Positions 11,669 through 20,781 of a stretch of DNA of 52,339 nucleotides are shown in pieces (position 1 is the first letter of the stretch; every line of letters begins with the position of its first letter). The translations under genes were made by a program, and so were the position numbers. The stretch is taken from contig JALQVI010000004.1 in assembly GCA_023260395.1 (NCBI GenBank), forward strand, positions 1 through 52,339, read 5' to 3'. The notes under the pieces are model-generated. The model did not search any database, was not told the origin of the DNA, and worked only from the letters and a program-made list of their open reading frames with translations. Origin of the DNA: Candidatus Nanopelagicales bacterium (GTDB taxonomy: Bacteria > Actinomycetota > Actinomycetes > S36-B12 > UBA5976).

Positions 11669-12709
11669 CTAGATTTCTTCAGTATCGAGACTTTCTAGCG
11701 CTTCCCCTCGAGCCTCGCGCGCTTCTTCCAGGACTTCGGCAGCTTGAGTGTGTGCTGCCAAATCTGGATTTCGTTTGAGGGCCCACAGGCTTACTACAAC
11801 TGTTACCCCTAAAGCCGCTGCGATAAACATCAAACTTTGGCCGATACTTATCGTCGGGACATTCCAGTGGAGTGCTCCATGGCCAGCCTCAAGAAATAAC
11901 TTGACGGCAATAAAGCCCAAAATGACGGCAAGTCCCTTGGACAGATAAATAACCCTGTCCAGCAAGCCATCGAGTAAGAAATACAGTTGTCGCAAGCCCA
12001 TCAAAGCAAATGCATTGGCCATGAAAACCAAATAGGGCTCACGAGTTAGCCCAAAAATCGCAGGAATTGAATCCAGCGCAAACATTAGATCGGTCGTACC
12101 CACGGCGAACATGACGAGCAACATAGGCGTGAAATATTTCCTACCATCGCTCTTGATTCTGAGCTTCGAACCGTGATATTCACGGGTAAAAGAAAATCGC
12201 TTCTCCATGAACCGCACTAACGCGTTTCCATCGGCATCTGGTTCTTCTTCGCCTGATCGCCACACTGAGATTGCCGTGTACATCAAGAACGCGGCAAATA
12301 CGAAAAAGGTTGCCTCAAATTTCTGGATTGCCGCAGCTCCGACAGCAATCAATAATCCACGCAGGACGATTGCAAGAGCCACACCCACCAAGAGGACTCT
12401 GTGCTTTTGCTCGGCTGGAACAGCAAACGATGACATGAGGACGATGAAGACAAACAGATTGTCCACGGACAGGCTGTATTCCGTCACCCACCCGGCAAGG
12501 AATTCCGTAGAGGCTGATGTTTCGGGGAATCTGAAATATAGAAATGCTGCGAAAGCAAGCGCAGCTAACACGTAAAAAATAACCCAGCGCGTCGCTTCTT
12601 TGGCAGTGAATGCATGTGAGTGGGCATCAACGAGAACAAAGTCCAATACGAAAACTGCGAGCATGACGAAAATCGTGACCAGCCACATGGTCGATGAAAT
12701 CTCAAGCAT
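11669..12709 (-). CDS. TerC-family integral membrane protein (copy 2)
   Basis: 346 residues with the same architecture as its neighbour: [13 protein letters not shown] and [13 protein letters not shown] carry the conserved acidic residues, and about nine helices are seen. It differs from copy 1 across the loops and has an extra hydrophilic C-terminal tail of roughly 40 residues rich in Glu and Ala, so the duplication is not recent. It overlaps the end of uvrB by 8 nt, so translation is probably coupled to uvrB. A role in Mn2+ or other metal handling is inferred from the family only. Confidence 0.9.
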   Translation of the reverse strand: MLEISSTMWLVTIFVMLAVFVLDFVLVDAHSHAFTAKEATRWVIFYVLAALAFAAFLYFRFPETSASTEFLAGWVTEYSLSVDNLFVFIVLMSSFAVPAEQKHRVLLVGVALAIVLRGLLIAVGAAAIQKFEATFFVFAAFLMYTAISVWRSGEEEPDADGNALVRFMEKRFSFTREYHGSKLRIKSDGRKYFTPMLLVMFAVGTTDLMFALDSIPAIFGLTREPYLVFMANAFALMGLRQLYFLLDGLLDRVIYLSKGLAVILGFIAVKLFLEAGHGALHWNVPTISIGQSLMFIAAALGVTVVVSLWALKRNPDLAAHTQAAEVLEEAREARGEALESLDTEEI

Positions 12710-14774
12710 GTCCGGCCTCTGTCATTTGGCGTAATTCACGCTTCAACTCTCCAACTTCATCTCGAAGGCGAGCCGCTAACTCAAATTGTAATTCACTAGC
12801 CGCTGTATGCATTTGCTCAGAAAGTTGGTCGATGAGGTCGGCCAAGTCTTTTGCAGGAATGCTTCGCAAACTTTCTCGAGCAGATTCTGGCACGCCCTTG
12901 CCACGAACGTTGTTCAAGAACTCCTCTGTGTCAGCATCTTCCTTTGAGATGAGATCAGTAATGTCTGCAATCTTCTTGCGCAGCGGAGTTGGGTCAATTC
13001 CATGTGCAGTGTTGTAGGCAATTTGCTTTGCTCGGCGACGATTAGTCTCATCAATCGCCACGCGCATCGAATCCGTAATTTTATCGGCGTACATGTGCAC
13101 CTGGCCCGAAACATTTCGAGCCGCTCGCCCAATAGTTTGAATCAGGCTTCGCTCACTACGAAGAAATCCTTCTTTGTCTGCATCCAGGATTGCTACCAAA
13201 GAAACCTCCGGAAGGTCCAAACCTTCACGCAGCAAGTTAATACCAATGAGGACGTCGTACTCGCCTAAGCGAAGCTCGCGAAGCAGCTCAACGCGACGCA
13301 AAGTATCCACTTCCGAATGCAAGTAACGCACACGAATACCTTGTTCCAGCAGGTAGTCCGTTAAATCCTCAGACATCTTTTTCGTCAACGTCGTTACCAG
13401 AACGCGCTCATTAGCAGCTGTACGCAAACGAATCTCGTGAATTAAATCGTCGATTTGTCCTTGGCTAGGTTTCACAACGATTTCTGGATCAAGCAGCCCA
13501 GTAGGTCGAATCACTTGCTCGACGACATCACCGCCGACTTTCTCTAATTCGTATTTTCCAGGAGTAGCCGATAGGTAAACCGTTTGACCGATTCGCTCTA
13601 AGAATTCGTCCCATTTCAATGGGCGGTTATCCATGGCGCTAGGTAATCGAAAGCCGTGTTCCACCAACGTTCGCTTTCGAGAGGCGTCACCTTCATACAT
13701 AGCGCCAATCTGCGACACAGTCACGTGACTTTCGTCAATCACGAGCAAGAAATCTTCAGGGAAATAGTCGAGCAGACAGTTCGGCGCCGAACCTGCTTCA
13801 CGGCCGTCAATGTGTCGAGAATAGTTTTCGATACCCGAGCAAAATCCAAGATTTTGCATCATCTCAATGTCGTACGCAGTACGCATTTTGATTCGTTGAG
13901 CCTCAAGCAGTTTGCCTTGACCTTCTAGTTCATCGAGACGAACGGCAAGTTCTTCTTCGATGCCCTTGATGGCTTTACTCATTCGCTCGGGACCGGCCGT
14001 GTAATGGGTGGCTGGGAAGATATAAAGTTCAGTGTCATCCGTCAAAATCTCGCCAGTAACCGGGTGCAGCGACATTAACCGATCAATGTCATCACCAAAC
14101 ATTTCGATACGCACTGGATGCTCTTCGTAAACCGGATATACCTCTACAGTGTCGCCACGAACTCGGAAAGTTCCGCGCGTGAAAGCAATATCGTTGCGCG
14201 TGTACTGAATGTCGACAAGCTGCCTCAACAACGCATCGCGACTAATAGATTGACCAACTCGCAAGCGAATCATGCGGTCAACATATTCCTGAGGAGTTCC
14301 AAGGCCGTAAATACAAGAGACCGAAGCAACAACCACGACATCACGACGAGTCAACAAACTATTGGTGGCACTGTGACGCAATCGCTCTACCTCTTCGTTG
14401 ATAGAAGAGTCTTTTTCAATGAATGTATCCGACTGAGGAATGTATGCCTCGGGTTGGTAATAGTCGTAATACGAAACAAAGTATTCGACCGCATTATTGG
14501 GCAAGAGTTCGCGGAATTCGTTCGCGAGCTGCGCCGCCAACGTCTTATTTGGCGCTAACACCAGAGTTGGACGCTGCACTTCTTCGATTAGCCAGGCAGT
14601 TGTGGCGCTCTTACCTGTACCTGTTGCACCCAACAGGACAATGTCTTGCTCCCCTGCCCTAATTCGTCGGGCTAATTCTGCAATTGCAGTTGGCTGATCA
14701 CCCGAGGGTACGTACTCACTAATAACTTCAAACGGCGCAACCTTGCGCTGCAAATCAGTTATCGGCCGGACCAT
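12702..14774 (-). CDS. uvrB: Excinuclease ABC subunit B
   Basis: 690 residues. P-loop [12 protein letters not shown] at 49-60, the damage-probing beta-hairpin around [12 protein letters not shown], the DEAD-like Walker B in [11 protein letters not shown], and helicase motif VI in QTIGRAARN. The C-terminal UVR motif ([21 protein letters not shown]) binds UvrC. UvrB opens and verifies damaged DNA after UvrA delivery. The ATG has TAGTCT 6 nt upstream and no ribosome site. The TAG of that hexamer is the stop codon of coaE, so uvrB probably starts its own leaderless transcript at the coaE end. Confidence 0.97.
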   Translation of the reverse strand: MVRPITDLQRKVAPFEVISEYVPSGDQPTAIAELARRIRAGEQDIVLLGATGTGKSATTAWLIEEVQRPTLVLAPNKTLAAQLANEFRELLPNNAVEYFVSYYDYYQPEAYIPQSDTFIEKDSSINEEVERLRHSATNSLLTRRDVVVVASVSCIYGLGTPQEYVDRMIRLRVGQSISRDALLRQLVDIQYTRNDIAFTRGTFRVRGDTVEVYPVYEEHPVRIEMFGDDIDRLMSLHPVTGEILTDDTELYIFPATHYTAGPERMSKAIKGIEEELAVRLDELEGQGKLLEAQRIKMRTAYDIEMMQNLGFCSGIENYSRHIDGREAGSAPNCLLDYFPEDFLLVIDESHVTVSQIGAMYEGDASRKRTLVEHGFRLPSAMDNRPLKWDEFLERIGQTVYLSATPGKYELEKVGGDVVEQVIRPTGLLDPEIVVKPSQGQIDDLIHEIRLRTAANERVLVTTLTKKMSEDLTDYLLEQGIRVRYLHSEVDTLRRVELLRELRLGEYDVLIGINLLREGLDLPEVSLVAILDADKEGFLRSERSLIQTIGRAARNVSGQVHMYADKITDSMRVAIDETNRRRAKQIAYNTAHGIDPTPLRKKIADITDLISKEDADTEEFLNNVRGKGVPESARESLRSIPAKDLADLIDQLSEQMHTAASELQFELAARLRDEVGELKRELRQMTEAGHA

Positions 14775-14780
14775 GACTCA

Positions 14781-14786
14781 AGACTA
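14781..14786 (-). promoter_or_regulatory. Candidate -10 element for leaderless uvrB
   Basis: TAGTCT, 6 nt before the uvrB ATG. Its first three bases are the coaE stop codon. There is no Shine-Dalgarno between it and the start. Confidence 0.5.
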
Positions 14787-15362
14787 CGCGGTGATGGCTT
14801 GCCACACCGTCTGACACTGAGCCCTCAGCTCATCGATACTTCCTGAGTTATCAATGACATAAGTAGCAACAGCAAGTCGCTCGTCATCGCTTGCTTGATG
14901 TGAAATTCGAGCCTCGGCGTCCGGACGTGCAAGTCCTCTGCGTTCAAGACGTTCCAGTCGCTCTTCGAGCGGACTATGGACAACAACGACTGCATCAAAC
15001 TGGCTTTCCATTGACTTCTCCGCCAACAAAGGGACGTCATAAATCAAGACGCTTCCTGGCGGCACCTCCGCACGAATAGCAGCGAGTCGCCTAATTACTT
15101 CAGGGTGCACTAACTGCTCTAAGGCGAGACGTAGTTCGGGATCAGCGAAAACTTTTTTAGCCAAGGCCTCACGATTGAGCACGCCATTACTGACTAGTCC
15201 TGGCCCGAATTGCTTCTCAACCTCGTCGACCAATGGCTCTCCTGTCGCCAAGACGCCGCGAGCCAATTCATCAGCGTCAACGACAACAGCGCCTAATTCA
15301 GCAAAGATACGAGCGACGGTTGATTTCCCTGAACCAATACCACCGGTGAGACCTATGTACAC
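14784..15362 (-). CDS. coaE: Dephospho-CoA kinase
   Basis: 192 residues from GTG at 15362. The enzyme adds the 3'-phosphate to dephospho-CoA, the last step of CoA synthesis. P-loop GLTGGIGSGKST opens the protein, followed by VVDADELAR and the lid region. I chose 15362 because the protein then starts VYIGLTGG as in the family, and TATTCT lies 6 nt upstream as a -10 element. Another in-frame GTG at 15380 lies inside the stem of the rpsA terminator and is unlikely. Unlike the mycobacterial enzyme it has no C-terminal UPF0157 fusion. Confidence 0.92.
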   Translation of the reverse strand: MYIGLTGGIGSGKSTVARIFAELGAVVVDADELARGVLATGEPLVDEVEKQFGPGLVSNGVLNREALAKKVFADPELRLALEQLVHPEVIRRLAAIRAEVPPGSVLIYDVPLLAEKSMESQFDAVVVVHSPLEERLERLERRGLARPDAEARISHQASDDERLAVATYVIDNSGSIDELRAQCQTVWQAITA

Positions 15363-15368
15363 ATGCCC

Positions 15369-15374
15369 AGAATA
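15369..15374 (-). promoter_or_regulatory. Candidate -10 element for leaderless coaE, inside a terminator tail
   Basis: TATTCT ends 6 nt before the coaE GTG. It is also part of the U-rich tail following the rpsA terminator stem, so the end of one transcript and the start of the next share the same bases. Confidence 0.5.
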
Positions 15375-15377
15375 AAG

Positions 15378-15410
15378 CACGAGGCGCAGGCAAAATGCCT
15401 GCGCCTCGTG
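15378..15410 (-). terminator. Rho-independent terminator of rpsA
   Basis: A perfect 14-bp GC-rich inverted repeat (arms 15378-15391 and 15397-15410) with a 5-nt loop, starting 14 nt after the rpsA stop. Read on the minus strand it is followed by CTTTATTCT. It separates rpsA from coaE. Confidence 0.9.
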
Positions 15411-15424
15411 TTAAGAAATTGCGA

Positions 15425-16867
15425 TTACTTGGATTCATCCAAAGATTCGCGCAATGCCTGAAGTGCAGCGTCGTCAGCAAGAGTACCTTCGACTGGGGCG
15501 TCAGAGCTGAATGACGAAACGCCATCGGCTGCTTCGGCTTCGGCTTCTGCCTTCTTGGTTTCAGCAACAGCAGCCTTGTGAGCTTCCCACTTAGCGTGAG
15601 CTTCTGCGTACTGAGCTTCCCACTTAGCCTTCTGGTCTTCGAATCCTGGCAACCAGTCATTGGTCTCAGGGTCAAAGCCTTCTGGGTAGATGTAGTTGCC
15701 GTTTTCGTCGTACTGGTTAAGACCGTACAACGATGCATCGAAGTTATCGCCCTCTTCGACGTCCACATCGTCATTTGCCTGACGAAGTGAAAGCGAGATG
15801 CGACGACGCTCTAGATCGATGTCGATGACCTTAACGAATGTTGAGTCACCAACCTGAACAACCTGCTCTGGGATTTCTACGTGACGGCCGGAAAGTTCCG
15901 AAATGTGCACGAGGCCTTCAATGCCGTCGCTCACGCGAACGAATGCACCGAATGGTACGAGCTTGGTAACTTCACCAGGTACAACCTGACCCATTTGGTG
16001 GGTACGTGCGAAGTGCTGCCATGGATCTTCCTGCGTTGACTTGAGTGACAACGAAACGCGCTCGCGCTCGAAATCAACATCAAGAACTTCAACAGTTACT
16101 TCCTGGCCAACTTCGACAACCTTTGATGGGTGGTCAACGTGTTCCCATGACAATTCAGAAACGTGAACAAGACCGTCTACGCCACCGAGGTCAACGAATG
16201 CACCGAAGTTAACAATGCTCGAGACAACACCCTTACGGATCTGACCTTTTTCAAGTTGGTTCAAGAAGCCGTGGCGAACTGCACTCTGTGACTGTTCGAG
16301 GTAAGCACGACGGGACAGAACAACATTGTTGCGGTTCTTATCGAGTTCAATAATCTTGGCATCAATCTGCTTGCCAATGTATGGAGCCAGATCGCGCACG
16401 CGACGCATTTCAACAAGTGACGCTGGCAAGAAGCCACGAAGTCCGATGTCCATGATCAAGCCGCCCTTGACGACCTCGATGACAGTACCGGTAACGATGC
16501 CGTCTTCTTCCTTGATCTTTTCGATGGAACCCCAAGCGCGTTCGTATTGCGCACGCTTCTTGGAAAGAATTAGTCGGCCTTCTTTGTCTTCTTTCTGAAG
16601 TACAAGGGCCTCGACACGGTCGCCAACATTAACAACCTCATTTGGGTCAATGTCGTGCTTGATGCTGAGTTCGCGAGAAGGAATAATTCCTTCAGTCTTG
16701 TAACCGATGTCCAAAAGAACTTCGTCGCGGTCAACCTTTACGATGATGCCTTCGACGATATCGCCGTCATTGAAAGGTTTGATTGTTGCGTCGATTGCTT
16801 CAAGAAATTCTTGAGCTGAAGCGAAATCGTCAACTGTGATTGATTTCTTGTCAGAAGTGACAGTCAT
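15425..16867 (-). CDS. rpsA: 30S ribosomal protein S1
   Basis: 480 residues with four S1 RNA-binding (OB-fold) domains, roughly at 33-105, 118-190, 205-275 and 290-360, each with the typical G-x-V-x-x-hydrophobic start (GDIVEGIIV, DGIVTGTVI, GQIRKGVVS, GQVVPGEVT). The third and fourth carry the canonical FGAFV and GLVHxSELS. Four domains is usual for Actinobacteria (six in E. coli). An acidic, Ala/Glu-rich C-terminal tail follows. The ATG at 16867 is preceded by GAGG 10 nt upstream; an open frame further upstream is not family sequence. It is monocistronic, with its own promoter candidate and a strong terminator. Confidence 0.96.
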   Translation of the reverse strand: MTVTSDKKSITVDDFASAQEFLEAIDATIKPFNDGDIVEGIIVKVDRDEVLLDIGYKTEGIIPSRELSIKHDIDPNEVVNVGDRVEALVLQKEDKEGRLILSKKRAQYERAWGSIEKIKEEDGIVTGTVIEVVKGGLIMDIGLRGFLPASLVEMRRVRDLAPYIGKQIDAKIIELDKNRNNVVLSRRAYLEQSQSAVRHGFLNQLEKGQIRKGVVSSIVNFGAFVDLGGVDGLVHVSELSWEHVDHPSKVVEVGQEVTVEVLDVDFERERVSLSLKSTQEDPWQHFARTHQMGQVVPGEVTKLVPFGAFVRVSDGIEGLVHISELSGRHVEIPEQVVQVGDSTFVKVIDIDLERRRISLSLRQANDDVDVEEGDNFDASLYGLNQYDENGNYIYPEGFDPETNDWLPGFEDQKAKWEAQYAEAHAKWEAHKAAVAETKKAEAEAEAADGVSSFSSDAPVEGTLADDAALQALRESLDESK

Positions 16868-16977
16868 TAAGTTATTGCCTCGATACGGATAGATGTAGAG
16901 CTGGTCGCCGAACACTTTCTTACTTGCGCAAGACCCAAGAGTTCTATGTCTAACTTTGGGCGGAATTCAACCTTTAA

Positions 16978-17006
16978 AGGGTATCTGGAGGCAGGAAAAT
17001 CAACAA
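16978..17006 (-). promoter_or_regulatory. Candidate promoter of rpsA
   Basis: Minus strand: TTGTTG, 17-nt spacer, TACCCT, placing transcription start about 100 nt before the rpsA ATG. Match to consensus is moderate. The long leader leaves room for translational control of S1, as known in other bacteria, but no specific structure was identified. Confidence 0.35.
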
Positions 17007-17026
17007 ATTCGGCAGATTTGATCAAA

Positions 17027-17051
17027 GCCCAAGATTTGTGACGATTTGGGC
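17027..17051 (-). terminator. Weak hairpin after polA
   Basis: GCCCAA/TTGGGC, a 6-bp stem with a 13-nt interior, directly after the polA stop and followed on the minus strand by TTTGATC. It could end the polA transcript, but stem and tail are both poor. Confidence 0.3.
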
Positions 17052-17052
17052 G

Positions 17053-19725
17053 TTAATGAGCGGCTTCGCTCCAGCTCTTACCAACACCGACCGAAACATC
17101 CAACGGAACGCTCATTTCAAGCGCATTTTGCATCTCGTTGGTCAAAATGGCAGTGACTTGGTCAATTTCACCCTTGGCGACTTCAACAACGAGTTCGTCG
17201 TGAACCTGTAATAACAGCCGAGATTTCACGCCAGCCTCGGTAAATGCCTTATCTACTTTAAGCATGGCAAGTTTCACGATGTCAGCAGCCGAACCCTGAA
17301 TTGGTGCATTGAGGGCCATACGCTCAGCCATATCGCGCAACTGTCGTTGCTCACTGTTCAAATCTGGCAGGTAGCGACGGCGCCCAAGCATGGATTCGGT
17401 GTATCCGGTCTTTCGAGCCTCGACGACAACATTCTTGAGGTAGTCACGAACTCCGCCGAATCGCTCGAAGTAGGTCTCCATGAGGTCCTTTGCAGCACCA
17501 TTGGAAATTCCCAACTGTGCAGCTAGACCAAATGCCGACAGACCATAAGCCAAGCCGTACGACATCGCCTTTACTTGGCGACGCATGTCCGGAGTGACTT
17601 GAGATGGTTCCACGCCAAAGATTTGAGAGCCAACCGTTGTGTGCAAATCTTCGCCGGACTCCAAGGCGGCGATGAGGCCAGCATCTCCTGACAGATGCGC
17701 CATCACGCGGAGTTCAATTTGGCTGTAGTCAGCAGTGAGCAGTGTCTCGTAGCCCTTGCCTACAACAAAAGTTTCACGAATGCGAGCGCCTTCGGCAGTG
17801 CGAATCGGTATGTTCTGCAAGTTTGGATCAGTACTCGAGAGGCGACCAGTTGCAGCAATCATCTGATTGAACGTCGTGTGCACTCGCCCATCGTCAGCAA
17901 CACACGACAAAAGACCTGTCACTGTTTGACGAAGTTTGCTCACTTCGCGGTAACGCAACAATGCGATGAGTAATTCATCATCCGGCATCTTTTCCAAAAG
18001 ACCTTGAAGGGCTTCCGCGTCAGTGGTGTAGCCCGTTTTGATTTTTTTGGTTTTTGGCAGGCCGCGTTCTTCGAAAAGCACTTCTTGAAGTTGCTTCGGT
18101 GAACCTAGGTTGAATTCATGACCGGCCGCATTATGTGCTTGCTTTACTGCTGCCTGCGCGTCCGCTTCGAAAGAATCTTCGAGACCTTTGAGTGCTTTCT
18201 CATCAACAGCAATTCCTGCAACTTCCATGCGAGCAAGAATCTCAATGAGTGGAATTTCAATATCTCTCATTAGCTCTGCGGCGCCGCGGTTTGCGAGGTC
18301 CGCAGCAAAGTGATCCGCTAAATCAAGCATCGCGCGAGCATGAACTGCCAATGCGTCGCCAGTTTCTTCGGCTTCATCAAATAATGTCTGGGCTGATTGT
18401 GCTTCTGATGATGAGTCCAAATTCTTTTTCAAATAGCGCTGCACGAGATCTGGTAACTCAAAATTGCGCGTTCCCGGCGCCACGAGGTAGGCAGCAATCG
18501 CTGTATCGATTGCGATGTTGTTGATTGTCAGCCCATTAACCAACAATGCTGTGAGCGCGCCCTTAACATCGTGAACGATCTTTGGTGAATCACTTGCAAG
18601 CCATTCGCCGAGAGAATCTTGCACATCATGAAAACGTGACCATCGAACGTCGCCATTTTGCGCGGCAAACGCAACTAACGAAATCGTGCCGGTGCCTCGA
18701 CCCCAACTTCCAGCAAATGCAATAGCAACAGGTTTACTTTGAGCCGCTAACCATTTTTTGAGCCCCACACTATCGAGCTGTATCGCCTCAACGACGAAAC
18801 TTTCGGCAATGTCTGCTTCGGCACTTTCTATCGCCGGAACTTGGCCATCAGCGCTAGGCCATACTGCAAGTAACCGCGGCCGTAGTTGATTAAATTCAAG
18901 CGCATCTAGAAGCTCATGAACTTTGCTTGTGTCGTAACTACGATGCACGTAGTCGTCAAGATTGGTTGAGATTTCGAGGTTGTCGACTAACTTGTTTAAG
19001 CGGTAGTTCCGCTCGACATCTGCAACGTGTTCACGCAAAGCCTCGCCAACTTTTCCAGAAATGGCTTCCCGGTTTGCCAAGATTTCTTCGACACCACCGA
19101 ATTGCATAATCCATTTCGCAGCCGTCTTTGGCCCAACACCTGGAATGCCTGGAAGATTGTCGCTGGTCTCGCCTACCAATGCCGCTAGGTCGCGATAACG
19201 ATTTGCCGGTACGCCGTACTTTTCCTGTACAGCCGCATCGTCCATGTGAGCTAGATCATTGATGCTCTTGCGTGGATAAAGAATTAACGTGTCATCACTA
19301 ATTAACTGGAATGAATCACGGTCACCGGTAAGGATGCGAACTGGAATGGAACTGTGATGCGCCAGCGTTGCCAAGATGTCATCGGCTTCGTAATTAGGGA
19401 CGGTAACAACGGGGATGTTGAGAGCTTCCAAAAGTTGTTTAACTAATTCGACTTGACCTTTGAATTCAGGTGGCGATGCACTACGCGTGGCTTTGTATTC
19501 TGGATACTCTTTCGTGCGAAATGTCTCTCGAGATAAATCGAACGCGACTGCGACATGTGTCGGCTGCTGCTCTTTAACGACGTTAATCATCATCGACAAG
19601 AACCCGTACACCGCATTGGTATGTTGCCCTGCCGAAGTTACAAAATTCTCAGGAGGTAGTGCATGAAAAGCACGATAGGCCAACGAATGACCGTCCAGGA
19701 TCAAGAACTTCGAATCATTAGCCAC
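17053..19725 (-). CDS. polA: DNA polymerase I
   Basis: 890 residues. The N-terminal 5' nuclease domain covers about 1-295 (ILDGHSLAYRAFHAL, then GIPGVGPKTAAKW). The middle region lacks clear exonuclease residues, as expected for the degenerate 3'-5' domain of Actinobacteria. The polymerase domain (about 500-890) has motif A DYSQIELRVMAH, motif B RRQVKAMSYGLAYG and motif C QVHDELVVEV. It fills gaps after excision repair and removes Okazaki primers. The start is GTG with TAGTAT 6 nt upstream and no ribosome site. It is divergent from the thioesterase gene across a 65-nt gap. Confidence 0.97.
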   Translation of the reverse strand: MANDSKFLILDGHSLAYRAFHALPPENFVTSAGQHTNAVYGFLSMMINVVKEQQPTHVAVAFDLSRETFRTKEYPEYKATRSASPPEFKGQVELVKQLLEALNIPVVTVPNYEADDILATLAHHSSIPVRILTGDRDSFQLISDDTLILYPRKSINDLAHMDDAAVQEKYGVPANRYRDLAALVGETSDNLPGIPGVGPKTAAKWIMQFGGVEEILANREAISGKVGEALREHVADVERNYRLNKLVDNLEISTNLDDYVHRSYDTSKVHELLDALEFNQLRPRLLAVWPSADGQVPAIESAEADIAESFVVEAIQLDSVGLKKWLAAQSKPVAIAFAGSWGRGTGTISLVAFAAQNGDVRWSRFHDVQDSLGEWLASDSPKIVHDVKGALTALLVNGLTINNIAIDTAIAAYLVAPGTRNFELPDLVQRYLKKNLDSSSEAQSAQTLFDEAEETGDALAVHARAMLDLADHFAADLANRGAAELMRDIEIPLIEILARMEVAGIAVDEKALKGLEDSFEADAQAAVKQAHNAAGHEFNLGSPKQLQEVLFEERGLPKTKKIKTGYTTDAEALQGLLEKMPDDELLIALLRYREVSKLRQTVTGLLSCVADDGRVHTTFNQMIAATGRLSSTDPNLQNIPIRTAEGARIRETFVVGKGYETLLTADYSQIELRVMAHLSGDAGLIAALESGEDLHTTVGSQIFGVEPSQVTPDMRRQVKAMSYGLAYGLSAFGLAAQLGISNGAAKDLMETYFERFGGVRDYLKNVVVEARKTGYTESMLGRRRYLPDLNSEQRQLRDMAERMALNAPIQGSAADIVKLAMLKVDKAFTEAGVKSRLLLQVHDELVVEVAKGEIDQVTAILTNEMQNALEMSVPLDVSVGVGKSWSEAAH

Positions 19726-19731
19726 ATGTCG

Positions 19732-19737
19732 ATACTA
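19732..19737 (-). promoter_or_regulatory. Candidate -10 element for leaderless polA
   Basis: TAGTAT ends 6 nt before the polA GTG; no Shine-Dalgarno is present. Confidence 0.5.
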
Positions 19738-19790
19738 GAGTCCCAGGTCCAGAGCCTTGCGACCTGTATCGTTTTCTCGAGGAGGCCGAA

Positions 19791-20189
19791 ATGAACAACA
19801 TTGACCCATCTGTCGTGCCGATTGGCGCAATGGCCGAAAAAATGGGAATTATTCTCACTCAGGTTTCGGCGCAATCTGTAATTGGCACGATGCCAGTTGA
19901 TGGAAACACACAGCCATTTGGCCTGCTGAATGGTGGCGCATCATTAGCTTTGGCCGAGACATTGGGTTCAATCGGTGCCAACGTTCATGCTGGCAAAGGT
20001 CGCTACGCCGTTGGAATTGAAATTAATGGCACTCATCACCGCAGCGCTACATCAGGACTAGTCACTGGCACTGCCACAGCGCTAAGCCTTGGTCGCAATG
20101 TTGCGGTGTACGAAATTGTTATCACTGATGAACGCGATAAGCGGCTTTGTACCGCGCGACTTACTTGCCTACTGCGTGACGCAGAGTAG
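19791..20189 (+). CDS. Hotdog-fold acyl-CoA thioesterase (PaaI/YdiI-like)
   Basis: 132 residues of the single-domain hotdog family. The active-site region GLLNGGASLALAETLGS has the conserved small residues plus glutamate, and the second family block is EINGTHHRSATSGLVTGTA. Family members hydrolyse acyl-CoA thioesters, such as 1,4-dihydroxy-2-naphthoyl-CoA in menaquinone synthesis or phenylacetyl-CoA intermediates; the substrate cannot be told here. AGGAGG lies just upstream of the ATG. The last 29 nt overlap the 3' end of the oppositely oriented acetyltransferase gene. Confidence 0.88.
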   Translation: MNNIDPSVVPIGAMAEKMGIILTQVSAQSVIGTMPVDGNTQPFGLLNGGASLALAETLGSIGANVHAGKGRYAVGIEINGTHHRSATSGLVTGTATALSLGRNVAVYEIVITDERDKRLCTARLTCLLRDAE

Positions 20190-20715
20190 AAGGCGAAGGC
20201 ACCTCTGAAGTACGACGACGCATTCGTGCGACAGTCACGCGGCGAGGCTGAATTGAAATCTTTCGACGCAATGATCCAGCATCAGCCACGCGAAATGTAG
20301 AGACCGGCGCAAATCCAAGTCGAGCAAAAAATCGGTTTGCTTCTCGAGACATCGGCGGGACTGATGCAACGATGGAATTGCATCCCCAGCTTTCTGCACT
20401 GGCTAATGCAGCATTCAAGATTCCCTTGGCAACACCGCGATGACGTGAAGTGCTCAGGACATGTAGTCCACTTACTTGAACACCGGGAGCTTCGGACCAC
20501 GTGCCAATGTCCGACAAGCTAATGCATGCCATTCCAACAGCTTCGGAACCATCCCAAGCTACGACGAGACGAAAACCATTTTGCGACAGCGATAACTCGA
20601 TACGAGAGATGAGAGCATCAACTGACAAGCCGAAGTTTTCAGCCTGAATTTCTTCCCAAACCGGCATGAGCGCTACAAGATCATCTTGCGCCACATCGCG
20701 CACCACAATTGCCAT
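20161..20715 (-). CDS. GNAT-family N-acetyltransferase
   Basis: 184 residues. The acetyl-CoA-binding motif is SRHRGVAKGILNAAL with the R/Q-x-x-G-x-A pattern, followed by NSIVASVPPMSREANRFFARLGF, the motif B region. A basic, Arg-rich C-terminal tail of about 30 residues (RRVTVARMRRR) follows the domain; this is unusual for a GNAT and could bind nucleic acid or the ribosome, which is inference. The ATG has TAGCCT 6 nt upstream with no ribosome site. Its 3' end overlaps the convergent thioesterase by 29 bp. Confidence 0.85.
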   Translation of the reverse strand: MAIVVRDVAQDDLVALMPVWEEIQAENFGLSVDALISRIELSLSQNGFRLVVAWDGSEAVGMACISLSDIGTWSEAPGVQVSGLHVLSTSRHRGVAKGILNAALASAESWGCNSIVASVPPMSREANRFFARLGFAPVSTFRVADAGSLRRKISIQPRRVTVARMRRRTSEVPSPSTLRHAVGK

Positions 20716-20721
20716 GAGTTA

Positions 20722-20727
20722 AGGCTA
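20722..20727 (-). promoter_or_regulatory. Candidate -10 element for leaderless GNAT gene
   Basis: TAGCCT, 6 nt before the acetyltransferase ATG. A divergent -10 candidate for DUF554 lies 43 bp away. Confidence 0.45.
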
Positions 20728-20769
20728 GAACGCCAGCGATTGCCGCGCTACCAGAATTCACAATTTAGA

Positions 20770-20775
20770 TAGAGT
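20770..20775 (+). promoter_or_regulatory. Candidate -10 element for leaderless DUF554 gene
   Basis: TAGAGT, 6 nt before the ATG at 20782, with no Shine-Dalgarno in between. Confidence 0.45.
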
Positions 20776-20781
20776 TGCTGC

